Assembly (NCBI GenBank): GCA_964445815.1
Contig: CAYULW010000004.1
Location: forward strand, 1 to 64,000
Reading direction: 5' to 3'
Length of the DNA stretch: 64,000 nt
Origin: CAYULW01 sp964445815
GTDB taxonomy: Bacteria > Bacteroidota > Bacteroidia > Flavobacteriales_E > Vicingaceae
Shown: positions 15,666-23,893 of the stretch, piece after piece
Layout: every line of letters begins with the position of its first letter
Position numbering within the stretch: the first letter of the stretch is position 1
Made by a program: the position numbers and the translations under genes
The notes under the pieces: model-generated
What the model was told of the DNA's origin: nothing
Database searches by the model: none
The model's input: the letters and a program-made list of their open reading frames with translations, nothing else

Positions 15666-15768
15666 GGACAGGTTCCGCAAAGACCCCGACGGAAACAATA
15701 GCAAAGACACGCCCATTCGGGCGTATTCACTACCATGCTTCCGTCTTTCAAATTTTGCGGATTTGTCC
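15666..15768. repeat. Structured imperfect inverted repeat with nested hairpin
   Basis: Outer arms pair GGACA (15666-15670) with TGTCC (15764-15768), TCCGCAAA (15674-15681) with TTTGCGGA (15754-15761), and GACGGAA (about 15688-15694) with TTCCGTC (15739-15745). A central perfect hairpin ACGCCC-ATTC-GGGCGT lies at 15709-15724. The stretch is GC-richer than its surroundings. No T-run follows the central hairpin. It could be a recombination or attachment element, or a structured RNA in the leader of the minus-strand operon. I cannot assign it to a known family. Confidence 0.55.
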
Positions 15769-15879
15769 TGTCAGCAATAGAGCTAATACAAATTCTTTGT
15801 TCTTATCGAACCAATATTTCTGAAATCAAAGATACAACAAGAGGCAATATAAATGAAATGTACACCCCTAAATATCAGT

Positions 15880-15887
15880 TATATTTG
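15880..15887 (+). promoter_or_regulatory. Candidate -7 promoter element for MerR-like gene
   Basis: TATATTTG fits the Bacteroidota TAnnTTTG element in a very AT-rich 130-bp stretch ahead of the gene at 15986. The leader would be about 90 nt. No good -33 element is obvious. Confidence 0.35.
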
Positions 15888-15985
15888 TTCTTTTAACTCT
15901 CAAATAAATGCTCATTTTTAATTATTATGTTAATATTTGTTAAATAATTTGGAAATTAAAATAATAATTTTTAACTTAGTACACA

Positions 15986-16894
15986 ATGGAAGAATTGCGT
16001 GCTTTTGGGAAGGAAATAGAAGGGGGAAAACAAGAGAGCTTATTCCAAAAATTGAACGAACCTCGCTTTGCGGTTAAAGACTTTGAGGTTCAGCCTCAGT
16101 ACATTAACCATTGGAGGAAACAAGGTCTATTTTTTAGTGATGAAACAAGCAGAGGGAAAACACCCTTTAGTTTCATTGACTACGTTTGGATTCTCATCAT
16201 TGAGCAATTAAAAGATGTAGGCATCCGCTTTGAGATCATCAGAAAAGTTAAAGATCGCATGATGGGGCTACCCATTTGGGCGGTTGACATAGATGGAATG
16301 ATAGATCGGCTTATCATTGAAAAACCTGAAGTGTATGCTAAGAAGCCCGGATTAGACGAATTAGAGAAAAAGAGGAAGTATCTAAAACAGCAAGCCAAGC
16401 TTCAGACTTACTTCAGTCATTTGGTCACAGATTCTATTCATAACAAAAAACACCTATCATTTTGGATTAATGCAAATGCGGAAGTGATTCATGTTACTGA
16501 TAAAGAGCTAAAAGATATTTTAGAGAGTGAAAGGTACTATGGCTTCTTTCAGCATTTCTATATCTCTATTTCAATAACAGAGATCATCAGAGATTTTATA
16601 GAAACAAAGAAACTGCACTTAGCAGCAGATATATTGGACATTATATCAGAAGAAGAGCGATTAGTGTTGAAAATGATTGAAGAGAACTCTCTAATAGAGT
16701 TAATCATTGATAGTGAGGGTTCTAAAGTTGATCTTCTAAAAGAAGAAGGAACAGACGTTAAAGCACGTTTCTTAGAGATTATTACAAGCCAAGGGTATAA
16801 TGACATCACCTTTACAAATGATAGAGGAACCGTAACAAGATTTTTAAATCCAAATCAGATAGAATTGGTACATGGTAAATTGAGCGAGAATTAA
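15986..16894 (+). CDS. MerR-like winged-helix regulator
   Basis: 302 residues. About residues 28-90 (VQPQYINHWRKQGLFF, then FSFIDYVWILIIEQLKDVGI and IRKVKDRM) fit a MerR-type winged helix that reads a DNA site and then a helix. The remaining 200 residues form an uncharacterised domain with coiled-coil character near 125-140. It leads a plus-strand cassette with a small charged protein and a serine recombinase. It is therefore probably the element's own regulator or directionality factor; that role is inferred. Confidence 0.72.
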   Translation: MEELRAFGKEIEGGKQESLFQKLNEPRFAVKDFEVQPQYINHWRKQGLFFSDETSRGKTPFSFIDYVWILIIEQLKDVGIRFEIIRKVKDRMMGLPIWAVDIDGMIDRLIIEKPEVYAKKPGLDELEKKRKYLKQQAKLQTYFSHLVTDSIHNKKHLSFWINANAEVIHVTDKELKDILESERYYGFFQHFYISISITEIIRDFIETKKLHLAADILDIISEEERLVLKMIEENSLIELIIDSEGSKVDLLKEEGTDVKARFLEIITSQGYNDITFTNDRGTVTRFLNPNQIELVHGKLSEN

Positions 16895-16965
16895 TTAAGC
16901 TTATGGAATAAGCTTCAGTATAAACAGTTGAGAAACTTTAGAGGAGAAGGAGTTTCTTGCGAAAA

Positions 16966-17211
16966 ATGAGAGAGATGAAAGCAGAAGAATTTCGCAACGA
17001 TACGAGGAAGAAGAAAGAAGCTAAACTTCGTAAACTGAGAACAGGAAAAGTAACAGTAGAAGAAGTGATGGAAATGAAAGAGTTTAAAGGAATCAGCAGG
17101 GAAGAAGCCGAGGATTACATTAAAACTTTAGAACAGTACTGTTTAATAATGTGTCAATTTTACATTGAAATTCAAGAGCAGGGAAATACGAATCAAAATC
17201 AAGCAGCATGA
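16966..17211 (+). CDS. Small highly charged helical protein
   Basis: 81 residues, rich in Lys, Arg and Glu in the first half (KKKEAKLRKLRTGK), then a short helical region that may form a coiled coil. I do not recognise it. I took the ATG at 16966; a TTG at 16957 adds three residues. Its end overlaps the recombinase start by 4 nt, so the two are coupled. It may be a recombination accessory factor. Confidence 0.65.
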   Translation: MREMKAEEFRNDTRKKKEAKLRKLRTGKVTVEEVMEMKEFKGISREEAEDYIKTLEQYCLIMCQFYIEIQEQGNTNQNQAA

Positions 17212-18887
17212 AGGAGTTTAATGAAGAGTATTATTTAAGATTCAAAAGAGTCAAGAAACAAATCTCTGTTAGGAATACCAATATTGCTGTAGTTTATACA
17301 CGGGTTTCAAGTGCGGATCAGTTGCTTAATGCAAGTATAGAAAATCAAAAAGAGGTTTGTATTGAGTATGCAGAAAGAAGAGGATTGAGAATACTAGAGT
17401 TCTTTGGAGAAACAAATGAGTCGGCACAAACCGATGAGCGAATAGAATTCCAACGGATGCTTGCCTTCGCTAAAAAGAACAAGTCCGTTTCTCATATTTT
17501 AGTCTACTGCCTAGATCGTTTTTCAAGAACAGGAACGAAGAGTGCAGAGTTGGCAAGGTCATTATATAAAGATCATGGCATCGCTCTTTTATCAGCAAAG
17601 GAAAATGTAGATGCCTCAACTCCACAGGGAAGATTTCACCAAAATATGTCTTTAATTGCAAGTCAGTTTGACAATGAAGTAAGAAGAGATCGGATCATAG
17701 AAGGGATGACCAAGAGATTAAAAAAAGGCTATTGGCCACTTGCCATTCCCATTGGTTATACAAATTTGAATAAAGGATTGAGGTGTGATAATCACAAAGT
17801 AGTAGTCAATGCAGAAGGTAAGATTCTCAAAAATGCTTGGACGTGGAAGATTAAATACAGGCTTTCGAATAAAGAGATCGTAAAACGTCTTAGAAAGGCA
17901 GGATTGAAGAAAATAACAGAAAAGAAACTATCCAAAATATTTCGCAACCCTTTCTACTGTGGCAAAATTGTAAGCACTTTGTTAGGCGATAAGGTAGTAG
18001 AAGGAAAGCACCAAAAGATGGTCTCACCTGAAACCTTCTATGAAGTAAATGAAATTATGGAAGGAAGGTTTGCTAAGGGAAAACACTCAAAAGAAGTAGG
18101 AAACCTATTACCATTGAAACGATTTGTGTTGTGTGGCGAATGTGATAAGCCATTGACAGGTTATCTAGTTAAGTCAAAAAATCTATACTACTATAAATGC
18201 AGAACCATTGGTTGTAAGAAAAATAAGAGTCAAAAGAAGCTGCACAACCAATTTATTGCTTTTCTAAAAGGTTTTGAAGTAAGAGACTTCTTAGCAGACC
18301 ATGTAAGAAGAACAATGTATATCACATTTAAGTCACATTTTAGTCAAAGTGAAAAAGAAGTACAATCTTACAGAGAATCATTAATGAAACTTAATGAACG
18401 GATAGAGCAGTTCGAAGAGCGATTCGTTTATGGTGAAGTGGATAAAGCACTATATGATAAACACAGTTTGAAATTCAGAAAAGAGAAGAGAGAAATAGAA
18501 GAATTAATAGCAAATTCCACAGTTAGTAGTTCGAACCTTGAAAAAGGGGCAAATTGGGTAGTAAGTATGAGTCGGAAAATCAGTCATACTTGGAGTTTCG
18601 GGAACTCTGCTAGAAGTGAAGCTATTCAACAATTATTGTTTCCTAATGGCATTAGCTATGATTGGGAAAACGAGCGATTTCGAACTTCTCGAATAAATTT
18701 ATTTTTTGGCTCAATACCTTATTTATTAAAGGGTTACGATAAAAGTAAAAAAGGGATTCAAGATAATTTCTATCTTAAATCCCTCAAGGTGGAGCCGGAG
18801 GGATTCGAACCCTCGTCCAAACAAGGAATCAATAAGCTTTCTACAAGCTTATTTTACTATTGGTTTTCGAGCATCAACCGGAAGTAA
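17208..18887 (+). CDS. Large serine recombinase with C-terminus reading into ssrA
   Basis: 559 residues. The resolvase-type catalytic domain has YTRVSSADQ with nucleophile S34, then LDRFSRTG and a helix with NEVRRDRI. A recombinase domain (about 185-290) and a zinc ribbon (CGECDK then KCRTIGCKK, about 310-340) follow, then a coiled coil (about 385-440). This is the layout of site-specific integrases. The last 45 or so residues (from about KKGIQDNF, with VEPEGFEPSSKQ) are encoded by the tmRNA terminator and the tmRNA 3' end on the opposite strand, so the natural C-terminus may have been altered by integration. Confidence 0.9.
   Translation: MKEFNEEYYLRFKRVKKQISVRNTNIAVVYTRVSSADQLLNASIENQKEVCIEYAERRGLRILEFFGETNESAQTDERIEFQRMLAFAKKNKSVSHILVYCLDRFSRTGTKSAELARSLYKDHGIALLSAKENVDASTPQGRFHQNMSLIASQFDNEVRRDRIIEGMTKRLKKGYWPLAIPIGYTNLNKGLRCDNHKVVVNAEGKILKNAWTWKIKYRLSNKEIVKRLRKAGLKKITEKKLSKIFRNPFYCGKIVSTLLGDKVVEGKHQKMVSPETFYEVNEIMEGRFAKGKHSKEVGNLLPLKRFVLCGECDKPLTGYLVKSKNLYYYKCRTIGCKKNKSQKKLHNQFIAFLKGFEVRDFLADHVRRTMYITFKSHFSQSEKEVQSYRESLMKLNERIEQFEERFVYGEVDKALYDKHSLKFRKEKREIEELIANSTVSSSNLEKGANWVVSMSRKISHTWSFGNSARSEAIQQLLFPNGISYDWENERFRTSRINLFFGSIPYLLKGYDKSKKGIQDNFYLKSLKVEPEGFEPSSKQGINKLSTSLFYYWFSSINRK
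18747..18783 (-). terminator. Intrinsic terminator of tmRNA
   Basis: On the minus strand GGGATT-t-AAGATA pairs with TATCTT-g-AATCCC around a 5-nt loop, followed by TTTTTT. It begins 5 nt after the tmRNA 3' end and lies inside the recombinase reading frame. Confidence 0.8.
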
Positions 18888-19183
18888 ACGCCCAATTCAT
18901 GCCTTAACCTTTTTAGTTTCGCCAAGCGACCAAGGTTTCCCCTTGGCTAGCTCAAAAGTCTGATACCCCGAAATCAGTAGTTAATGAGCGGAACCACTGC
19001 GGGATAGCTTGTCTTAAAGGTATTGCCCTTAAGATTAGGTTTAATCTCTATCGAGTATTAAGCCGCAAGCGCGTAATTATTTTCGCCATTTAGCGATGTT
19101 TAGCATTCTGATTAGCGAGAGAACACTCAACGCTCGACTTGCTTACTTATCCATTCATCTTGCTGTCGAAACCGGTCGGCCCC
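18788..19183 (-). ncRNA. ssrA: tmRNA (transfer-messenger RNA)
   Basis: The 5' end GGGGCCG (19183-19177) pairs with CGGCUCC (18797-18791) as a seven-pair acceptor stem with one G-U pair. The T-arm GGGUUCGAAUCCC is intact before it. The internal reading frame at 19087-19058 encodes GENNYALAA plus stop, the Bacteroidota-type degradation tag. tmRNA rescues stalled ribosomes and marks the nascent protein for proteolysis. The 3' CCA is not fully encoded. Size about 396 nt. The opposite strand at its 3' end is read by the recombinase frame. Confidence 0.95.
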
Positions 19184-19195
19184 AAAGAACTGTAG

Positions 19196-19203
19196 CAAAG
19201 TTA
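19196..19203 (-). promoter_or_regulatory. tmRNA promoter -7 element
   Basis: TAACTTTG on the minus strand, a perfect TAnnTTTG match, ends 13 nt before the tmRNA 5' end at 19183. Confidence 0.65.
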
Positions 19204-19262
19204 AGGATAAAAGGGATGGCTGAAGTATTGCAATTGAATCAAAATCATTGTACTTTAAACCC

Positions 19263-21158
19263 ATGGATTTAAGAATACGATCTTTTGAAGAGTACAAAAG
19301 GCAATATGCAGAAAGTGTAAATGATCCCGATCAGTTTTGGGATAAGATTGCCCAAAGGTTTAAATGGATCAAGCCATACGATAAGGTCTGTGAATGGAAT
19401 TTTGAAGAGCCCAATGTAAAATGGTTTCTAAATGCCCAATTGAACATTACCGAAAATGCACTGGATCGGCATTTGGAGAAACGGGGAGATCAAACAGCCA
19501 TTTTATGGGAACCTAATGATCCTAAAGAAGAGAGTATTTCTCTAAGCTATAAAGATCTTTATGAGAGGGTTTGTCAACTGGCAAACGCCTTAAAAGCTCA
19601 AGGCATACAAAAAGGAGACCGGGTCGTTTTATACATGCCCATGGTGCCGGAGCTGGCCATTGCTTGTTTGGCTTGTGCACGAATTGGAGCAGTACATTCT
19701 GTTGTGTTTGCCGGCTTTAGTGCCGTGGCCATGTCTGATCGTATCAATGATGCACAAGCCAAGATGGTGATCACAGCAGATGGCTTGAATCGTGGAGCGA
19801 AGCAGGTGTCCTTAAAACCGGTTGTTGATGAAGCTTTGCAAAGCTGCCAATCTGTTGAAAAAGTCATTGTTTACAGATGTGTAAACTCAACAATTGAAAT
19901 GCAGGAAGGAAGAGATGTTTGGTGGCACGATGCGGTTCAGGGGATGGCCAAAAACTGTCAAGCCGAGGTGATGGATGCTGAAGACCTATTGTTTATCTTG
20001 TATACTTCAGGATCTACAGGCAAACCAAAAGGTGTAGTGCATACGCATGGGGGCTATATGGTCTATACGGCCTATTCTTTTCAAAATGTATTTCAATATG
20101 TAGAGAATGATATATACTGGTGTACGGCAGATATAGGTTGGATTACCGGACACAGTTATATCGTTTATGGACCTTTATTGTCGGGGGCAACAACCATGAT
20201 GTTTGAAGGTGTTCCAACCTTCCCTGATGCGGGTCGTTTTTGGCAGATTTGCGAAAAACACAAAGTCAATCAGTTTTATACAGCACCTACGGCCATAAGG
20301 GCATTAATGGCTTGCGGTTTAGAACATGTAAAACCTTATAATTTAAGTCATTTAAAGGTAATAGGAACCGTCGGTGAACCAATCAATGAAGAAGCCTGGC
20401 GATGGTATTTTAAAAACATAGGAAAAGAAAATTGTCCGGTTGTGGATACCTGGTGGCAAACCGAAACCGGTGGAATCATGATATCCGGATTGGGCGAACA
20501 TAGCCCAATGAAGGAAACCTATGCCGGTTACCCTTTACCGGGAATACAGCCGGTCTTATTAGATCAAAGCGGTGTAGAAATTAAAGAAAATGGGGTAGAG
20601 GGTTTACTCTGCATGAAATACCCTTGGCCATCTATTTTACGCACTACTTATGGTGATCATGAGCGTTGTCGATTGACTTATTTTTCGGCGTTTAAGAATC
20701 ATTATTTTACAGGTGATGGTGCTCGCAGAGACGATAAGGGGATGTATCGTATTATAGGACGGGTGGATGACGTGATTAATGTGAGCGGACACCGTTTTGG
20801 TACTGCGGAAATTGAAGATGCCATTAATTCTAATCAGTATGTGGTTGAGTCTGCGGTTGTCGGTTATCCGCATGAGATCAAAGGACAAGGCATTTATGCC
20901 TATGTGGTTTGTGAGAAGGAACCGGAAGATAAAGATGCGGCTTTGGCAGACATTGTAGAAACGGTGACAAAACAAATTGGAAAAATCGCTAAGCCTGAGA
21001 AAATACAATTCGTAAGTGGTTTGCCGAAGACCCGTTCAGGCAAGATCATGCGACGAATTTTAAGAAAAGTAGCAGAAGGGGAGCCGGATAAACTTGGGGA
21101 TACAAGTACTCTCTTGGATCCTTCTGTGGTGGAAGAAATTGTAAAAGGCGCCATTTAG
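19263..21158 (+). CDS. acs: Acetyl-CoA synthetase (AMP-forming)
   Basis: 631 residues. The adenylation core LYTSGSTGKPKGVVHTHGG, WWQTETGG and GRVDDVINVSGHRFGTAEIE, and the C-terminal PKTRSGKIMRR with the lysine that is acetylated in related enzymes, identify Acs, which makes acetyl-CoA from acetate and ATP in the cytosol. The N-terminal ACAS domain (FEEYKRQYAESVNDPDQFW) is complete. I took the ATG at 19263 over a TTG at 19248. It is a stand-alone gene convergent with the next one, overlapping it by 4 nt. Confidence 0.96.
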   Translation: MDLRIRSFEEYKRQYAESVNDPDQFWDKIAQRFKWIKPYDKVCEWNFEEPNVKWFLNAQLNITENALDRHLEKRGDQTAILWEPNDPKEESISLSYKDLYERVCQLANALKAQGIQKGDRVVLYMPMVPELAIACLACARIGAVHSVVFAGFSAVAMSDRINDAQAKMVITADGLNRGAKQVSLKPVVDEALQSCQSVEKVIVYRCVNSTIEMQEGRDVWWHDAVQGMAKNCQAEVMDAEDLLFILYTSGSTGKPKGVVHTHGGYMVYTAYSFQNVFQYVENDIYWCTADIGWITGHSYIVYGPLLSGATTMMFEGVPTFPDAGRFWQICEKHKVNQFYTAPTAIRALMACGLEHVKPYNLSHLKVIGTVGEPINEEAWRWYFKNIGKENCPVVDTWWQTETGGIMISGLGEHSPMKETYAGYPLPGIQPVLLDQSGVEIKENGVEGLLCMKYPWPSILRTTYGDHERCRLTYFSAFKNHYFTGDGARRDDKGMYRIIGRVDDVINVSGHRFGTAEIEDAINSNQYVVESAVVGYPHEIKGQGIYAYVVCEKEPEDKDAALADIVETVTKQIGKIAKPEKIQFVSGLPKTRSGKIMRRILRKVAEGEPDKLGDTSTLLDPSVVEEIVKGAI

Positions 21159-21886
21159 TTTTTAGCATCTAGAATTGTTTCCCATTCGTCGGCCAAATCT
21201 GCAGCTTGCTTAGAGTATTGCTTTAAGGCCGGTATGTAATTTTTGTAAACCAAAAGGTATTGATTAGCCACTTTGTTCTTGTAATCCTTAGAAGAAAAGA
21301 AATAATCGTCCATTTGAGGATTCAAATTCCCATTGATCCAGCTGTAATACCAAGATTTGGAGTTCTTCCAATCGTTTAAATTGTCACTTACATCATCTTT
21401 TATTAAATTAACAATTAACTCTAGGCTGGGAATAGCAATGCTATAGAAACGTTTGGTTTTATGAAGTAAAGAGTCCATTTTCGACTCAAACTTTGGGTTG
21501 AATGACTTAAGGATGGAATAGCCTTCAATACTTGGTGAAAAAGGAAGGATGCTAGACACCAGATATGGACATCGACCACAGCTATCATACTCGCTTCGTT
21601 TTAATGAATCGGATAGAATCATTAAATAATTGTCCTCCAGAGGGAGGTATTGTTCAAGTAACACGTTAACGGTTGCAGTATCTTTTCTTAAATCGTCAAT
21701 CACTTGAAATCCACTCAATTCCACTTTTTTTCGTTCCTGATTATTTTCGTATTCACTCCGAATGTACATGGCAATTAAAATTCCAATCACAACAAGTATA
21801 GTTTCTCCGAAAGCATATTTAAAATAGTTTTTCATATCCTGCTTTTTTATGAGTTGATCTCTCTGTTTTTTTAATAAGGGGGACAC
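21155..21886 (-). CDS. DUF6090 family membrane protein
   Basis: 243 residues. KNYFKYAFGETILVVIGILIA is the single N-terminal membrane helix typical of DUF6090, preceded by a basic segment (LLKKQRDQLIKKQD) that supports the GTG start at 21886 over the ATG at 21835. The rest is a helical, probably periplasmic domain with a CGRC pair. Function unknown in the family. It is separated from the next minus-strand gene by 16 nt. Confidence 0.8.
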   Translation of the reverse strand: MSPLLKKQRDQLIKKQDMKNYFKYAFGETILVVIGILIAMYIRSEYENNQERKKVELSGFQVIDDLRKDTATVNVLLEQYLPLEDNYLMILSDSLKRSEYDSCGRCPYLVSSILPFSPSIEGYSILKSFNPKFESKMDSLLHKTKRFYSIAIPSLELIVNLIKDDVSDNLNDWKNSKSWYYSWINGNLNPQMDDYFFSSKDYKNKVANQYLLVYKNYIPALKQYSKQAADLADEWETILDAKN

Positions 21887-21902
21887 GTTCTTTAATTTAA
21901 AC

Positions 21903-22208
21903 TCACGTTTCGATTTTTAGGCTACCAAAACTTAAGACGACTTTCTTTTCCTTTTTATTTTCTTTCTCTTCTTCCTCTTTTGTGGTGAGATTAAATCTCT
22001 TTTTGACCTGAAATAAAAGCTTAGAGCCAATATAATTGATTGATTCTTCAGTGTTCAGTGTTTTATTGGTATTTGTTTTTGCAACAGTGTCCTGTGGTAT
22101 TGGAGATAATTTTTTTGAGCCTTCCTGAGCCGCACTATTTTCTGAACAGAATGCCAAAATGAGGAATAGGACCAAGCCCGTTATACATCTGAAAGCTGAA
22201 TTTACCAT
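21903..22208 (-). CDS. Small exported protein, function unknown
   Basis: 101 residues. MVNSAFRCITGLVLFLILAF is a signal peptide, followed by a charged, low-complexity domain with EEEEKENKKEKK. The ATG at 22208 is preferred because the signal peptide starts there. No family recognised; it may form an operon with the DUF6090 gene. Confidence 0.6.
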   Translation of the reverse strand: MVNSAFRCITGLVLFLILAFCSENSAAQEGSKKLSPIPQDTVAKTNTNKTLNTEESINYIGSKLLFQVKKRFNLTTKEEEEKENKKEKKVVLSFGSLKIET

Positions 22209-22273
22209 AAAAATACTGCGCTTTAAAAGTATTAAATTGTGCTCAATCATTTAAGATTGATTTATTTTACCTT

Positions 22274-22693
22274 ATGGGAAAAGCTTTGGCCATAGACTAT
22301 GGAACTAAACGCTGTGGAATAGCTGTTACTGATGATTTAAAACTGATCGCTTCAGGATTGACAACTGTTGATACTAAAGAACTGAATAAGTGGTTGCACG
22401 ACTATTGCTCTAAGAACAACGTGGAGGTACTTGTAGTTGGAATAGCTCCAAACCATAAGAATCAGCTTCAGGGCATTGAGATCCCTATTCAGAAGTTCAT
22501 TACTAAATTTCAAAAGAGATATAAGGACATCAAGGTTGTCCGAGTTGATGAGCGCTTTACTTCTAAAATGGCTTTTCAGGCCATGATAGATGGTGGCTTA
22601 GGACAAAAGAAAAGAAGAGATAAGGCCTTGATCGATAAGGTTAGTGCAACGATAATTTTACAAAGCTATCTTGAGCAAAACACTAGCTTCTAA
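22274..22693 (+). CDS. ruvX: Holliday junction resolvase-like protein RuvX/YqgF
   Basis: 139 residues. The RNase H-like fold shows AIDYGTKRCGIAVTD (first catalytic Asp), LVVGIAPNHKNQLQG and VDERFTSKMA, then RRDKALIDKVSATIILQSYL with a late Asp. YqgF/RuvX is linked to 16S rRNA 5' maturation and to resolution of recombination junctions. Full length for the family. Its 3' end overlaps the convergent SDR gene by 11 nt. Confidence 0.92.
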   Translation: MGKALAIDYGTKRCGIAVTDDLKLIASGLTTVDTKELNKWLHDYCSKNNVEVLVVGIAPNHKNQLQGIEIPIQKFITKFQKRYKDIKVVRVDERFTSKMAFQAMIDGGLGQKKRRDKALIDKVSATIILQSYLEQNTSF

Positions 22694-23372
22694 CAACAGA
22701 CATGCCTCCGTCAACCTTGAGAATCTGACCAGTCATCCACTTGCTTCGCTGACTCAATAAATAGTAGGCAGCCTCTGCAATGTCACCTGCCTCACCTAAT
22801 TTTTTTAATGGATGTCTTTCTGCATTGACTTTCTTTTTCTCTTCACTATTCAGCAGTCTGCTTGCCAATGGGGTATCAGTTAATGAAGGGGCAATAGCAT
22901 TTACCCTAATGGTCGGGGCAAATTCAGCAGATAATGATCTGGTTAGACCTTCAATAGCTCCTTTTGAAGCAGCTACCTGGGAGTGAAAATTAAAGCCATT
23001 CTGAACCGCTACGGTCGAAAAAAGAACAATGCTGGCATTACCTGATTTTTTTAATCTGGGCAGTACCTCTTGAATCACTTTTATAGCACCCACAACTTGA
23101 AGTCTGTAATCATCTACAAATGCTTCTTCTTCAATTCTATGGAAAGGGAGAAGGTTGATGCTTCCAGGACAATAAACCAGTGCATCTAATTCTTCCGGAA
23201 GGTTTTGCAACTTAGCATCCCCTAATACATCAAATTGCTGATAGTGTATGGATGACCTACTTTCTACTGCCTTATTATGGTAAGTTCCAAAAATTTGATG
23301 CCCGTCTTGCACTAAAAGTTCGGCTAAAGATTTACCTATTCCTGAAGAGGCTCCAATTATTAATATGTTCAT
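22683..23372 (-). CDS. Short-chain dehydrogenase/reductase, catalytic Tyr absent
   Basis: 229 residues. The Rossmann motif GASSGIGK at the N-terminus, the NAG-equivalent CPGS, a serine in VLFSTVAV, and ASKGAIEGLTRSLSAEF place it in the classical SDR family, with the ending GQILKVDGG. The usual YxxxK reads VAASK, so the catalytic tyrosine is replaced. It may use another residue or bind NAD(P) without the normal reaction. Substrate unknown. It is downstream of rplS but separated by a terminator. Confidence 0.88.
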   Translation of the reverse strand: MNILIIGASSGIGKSLAELLVQDGHQIFGTYHNKAVESRSSIHYQQFDVLGDAKLQNLPEELDALVYCPGSINLLPFHRIEEEAFVDDYRLQVVGAIKVIQEVLPRLKKSGNASIVLFSTVAVQNGFNFHSQVAASKGAIEGLTRSLSAEFAPTIRVNAIAPSLTDTPLASRLLNSEEKKKVNAERHPLKKLGEAGDIAEAAYYLLSQRSKWMTGQILKVDGGMSVVRS

Positions 23373-23420
23373 GATTTCATTTTCATCTTAAAACAGCTTA
23401 GTGTATAAAACTGTTTAAAT

Positions 23421-23452
23421 AAAAAAGGCCCGCTATATAGCGAGCCTTTTTA
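23421..23452 (-). terminator. Intrinsic terminator after rplS
   Basis: AAAAAGGC-c-CGCTATATAGCG-a-GCCTTTTT forms a strong hairpin flanked by A and T runs, 16 nt past the rplS stop on the minus strand. Confidence 0.8.
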
Positions 23453-23467
23453 TTTAAACAGAATAAT

Positions 23468-23824
23468 TTATTTCTTAACAAAGATTTTTTCTTTGATTCT
23501 TGCGGCTTTTCCTTTTCTATCTCGTAAGTAGAAAATTCTTGCTCTTCTCACAGATCCTTTTTTAGACACCTTAATGCTTTCAATCATTGGTGAGCTAACT
23601 GGAAAAACCCTTTCAACTCCCATTCCACCTGAAACTTTTCTTACTGTAAAGGTTTCTGTATTTCCGGCTCCTCTTCTTTGAATTACCGTACCTTGGAATA
23701 CCTGAACTCTTTCTTTGTTTCCTTCTTTAATTCTATATGAAACGGCTACGGAATCTCCCGCACCGAATTCCGGCATGTCTTTAACTTCTGAAAGGTCTTG
23801 TTGTACGAATTTAATTGCGTCCAT
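23468..23824 (-). CDS. rplS: 50S ribosomal protein L19
   Basis: 118 residues. GDSVAVSYRIKEGNKERVQVF, QGTVIQRRGAG, TVRKVSGGMGVERVFP and the basic end VRRARIFYLRDRKGKAARIKE are the L19 signature along its whole length. L19 sits at the interface of the 30S and 50S subunits. It follows trmD by 69 nt, the conserved trmD-rplS order. Confidence 0.97.
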   Translation of the reverse strand: MDAIKFVQQDLSEVKDMPEFGAGDSVAVSYRIKEGNKERVQVFQGTVIQRRGAGNTETFTVRKVSGGMGVERVFPVSSPMIESIKVSKKGSVRRARIFYLRDRKGKAARIKEKIFVKK

Positions 23825-23893
23825 CTCTGTAAAAATTTTAGCTCTCCAAAATTGGAAGGCAAAAGTACTTCTATTTCTGAAAACTACAAATGT

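Noticed and set aside
15709..15724. ACGCCC-ATTC-GGGCGT hairpin as a terminator
   Set aside because: No T-run on either strand; it is nested in the larger inverted repeat.
18788..18815. tRNA-like T-arm and acceptor end
   Set aside because: It is the 3' end of tmRNA; no anticodon arm exists and the 5' partner lies almost 400 bp away at 19183.
20637..21008. 123-codon minus-strand open frame
   Set aside because: Antisense to acs, no recognisable protein features.
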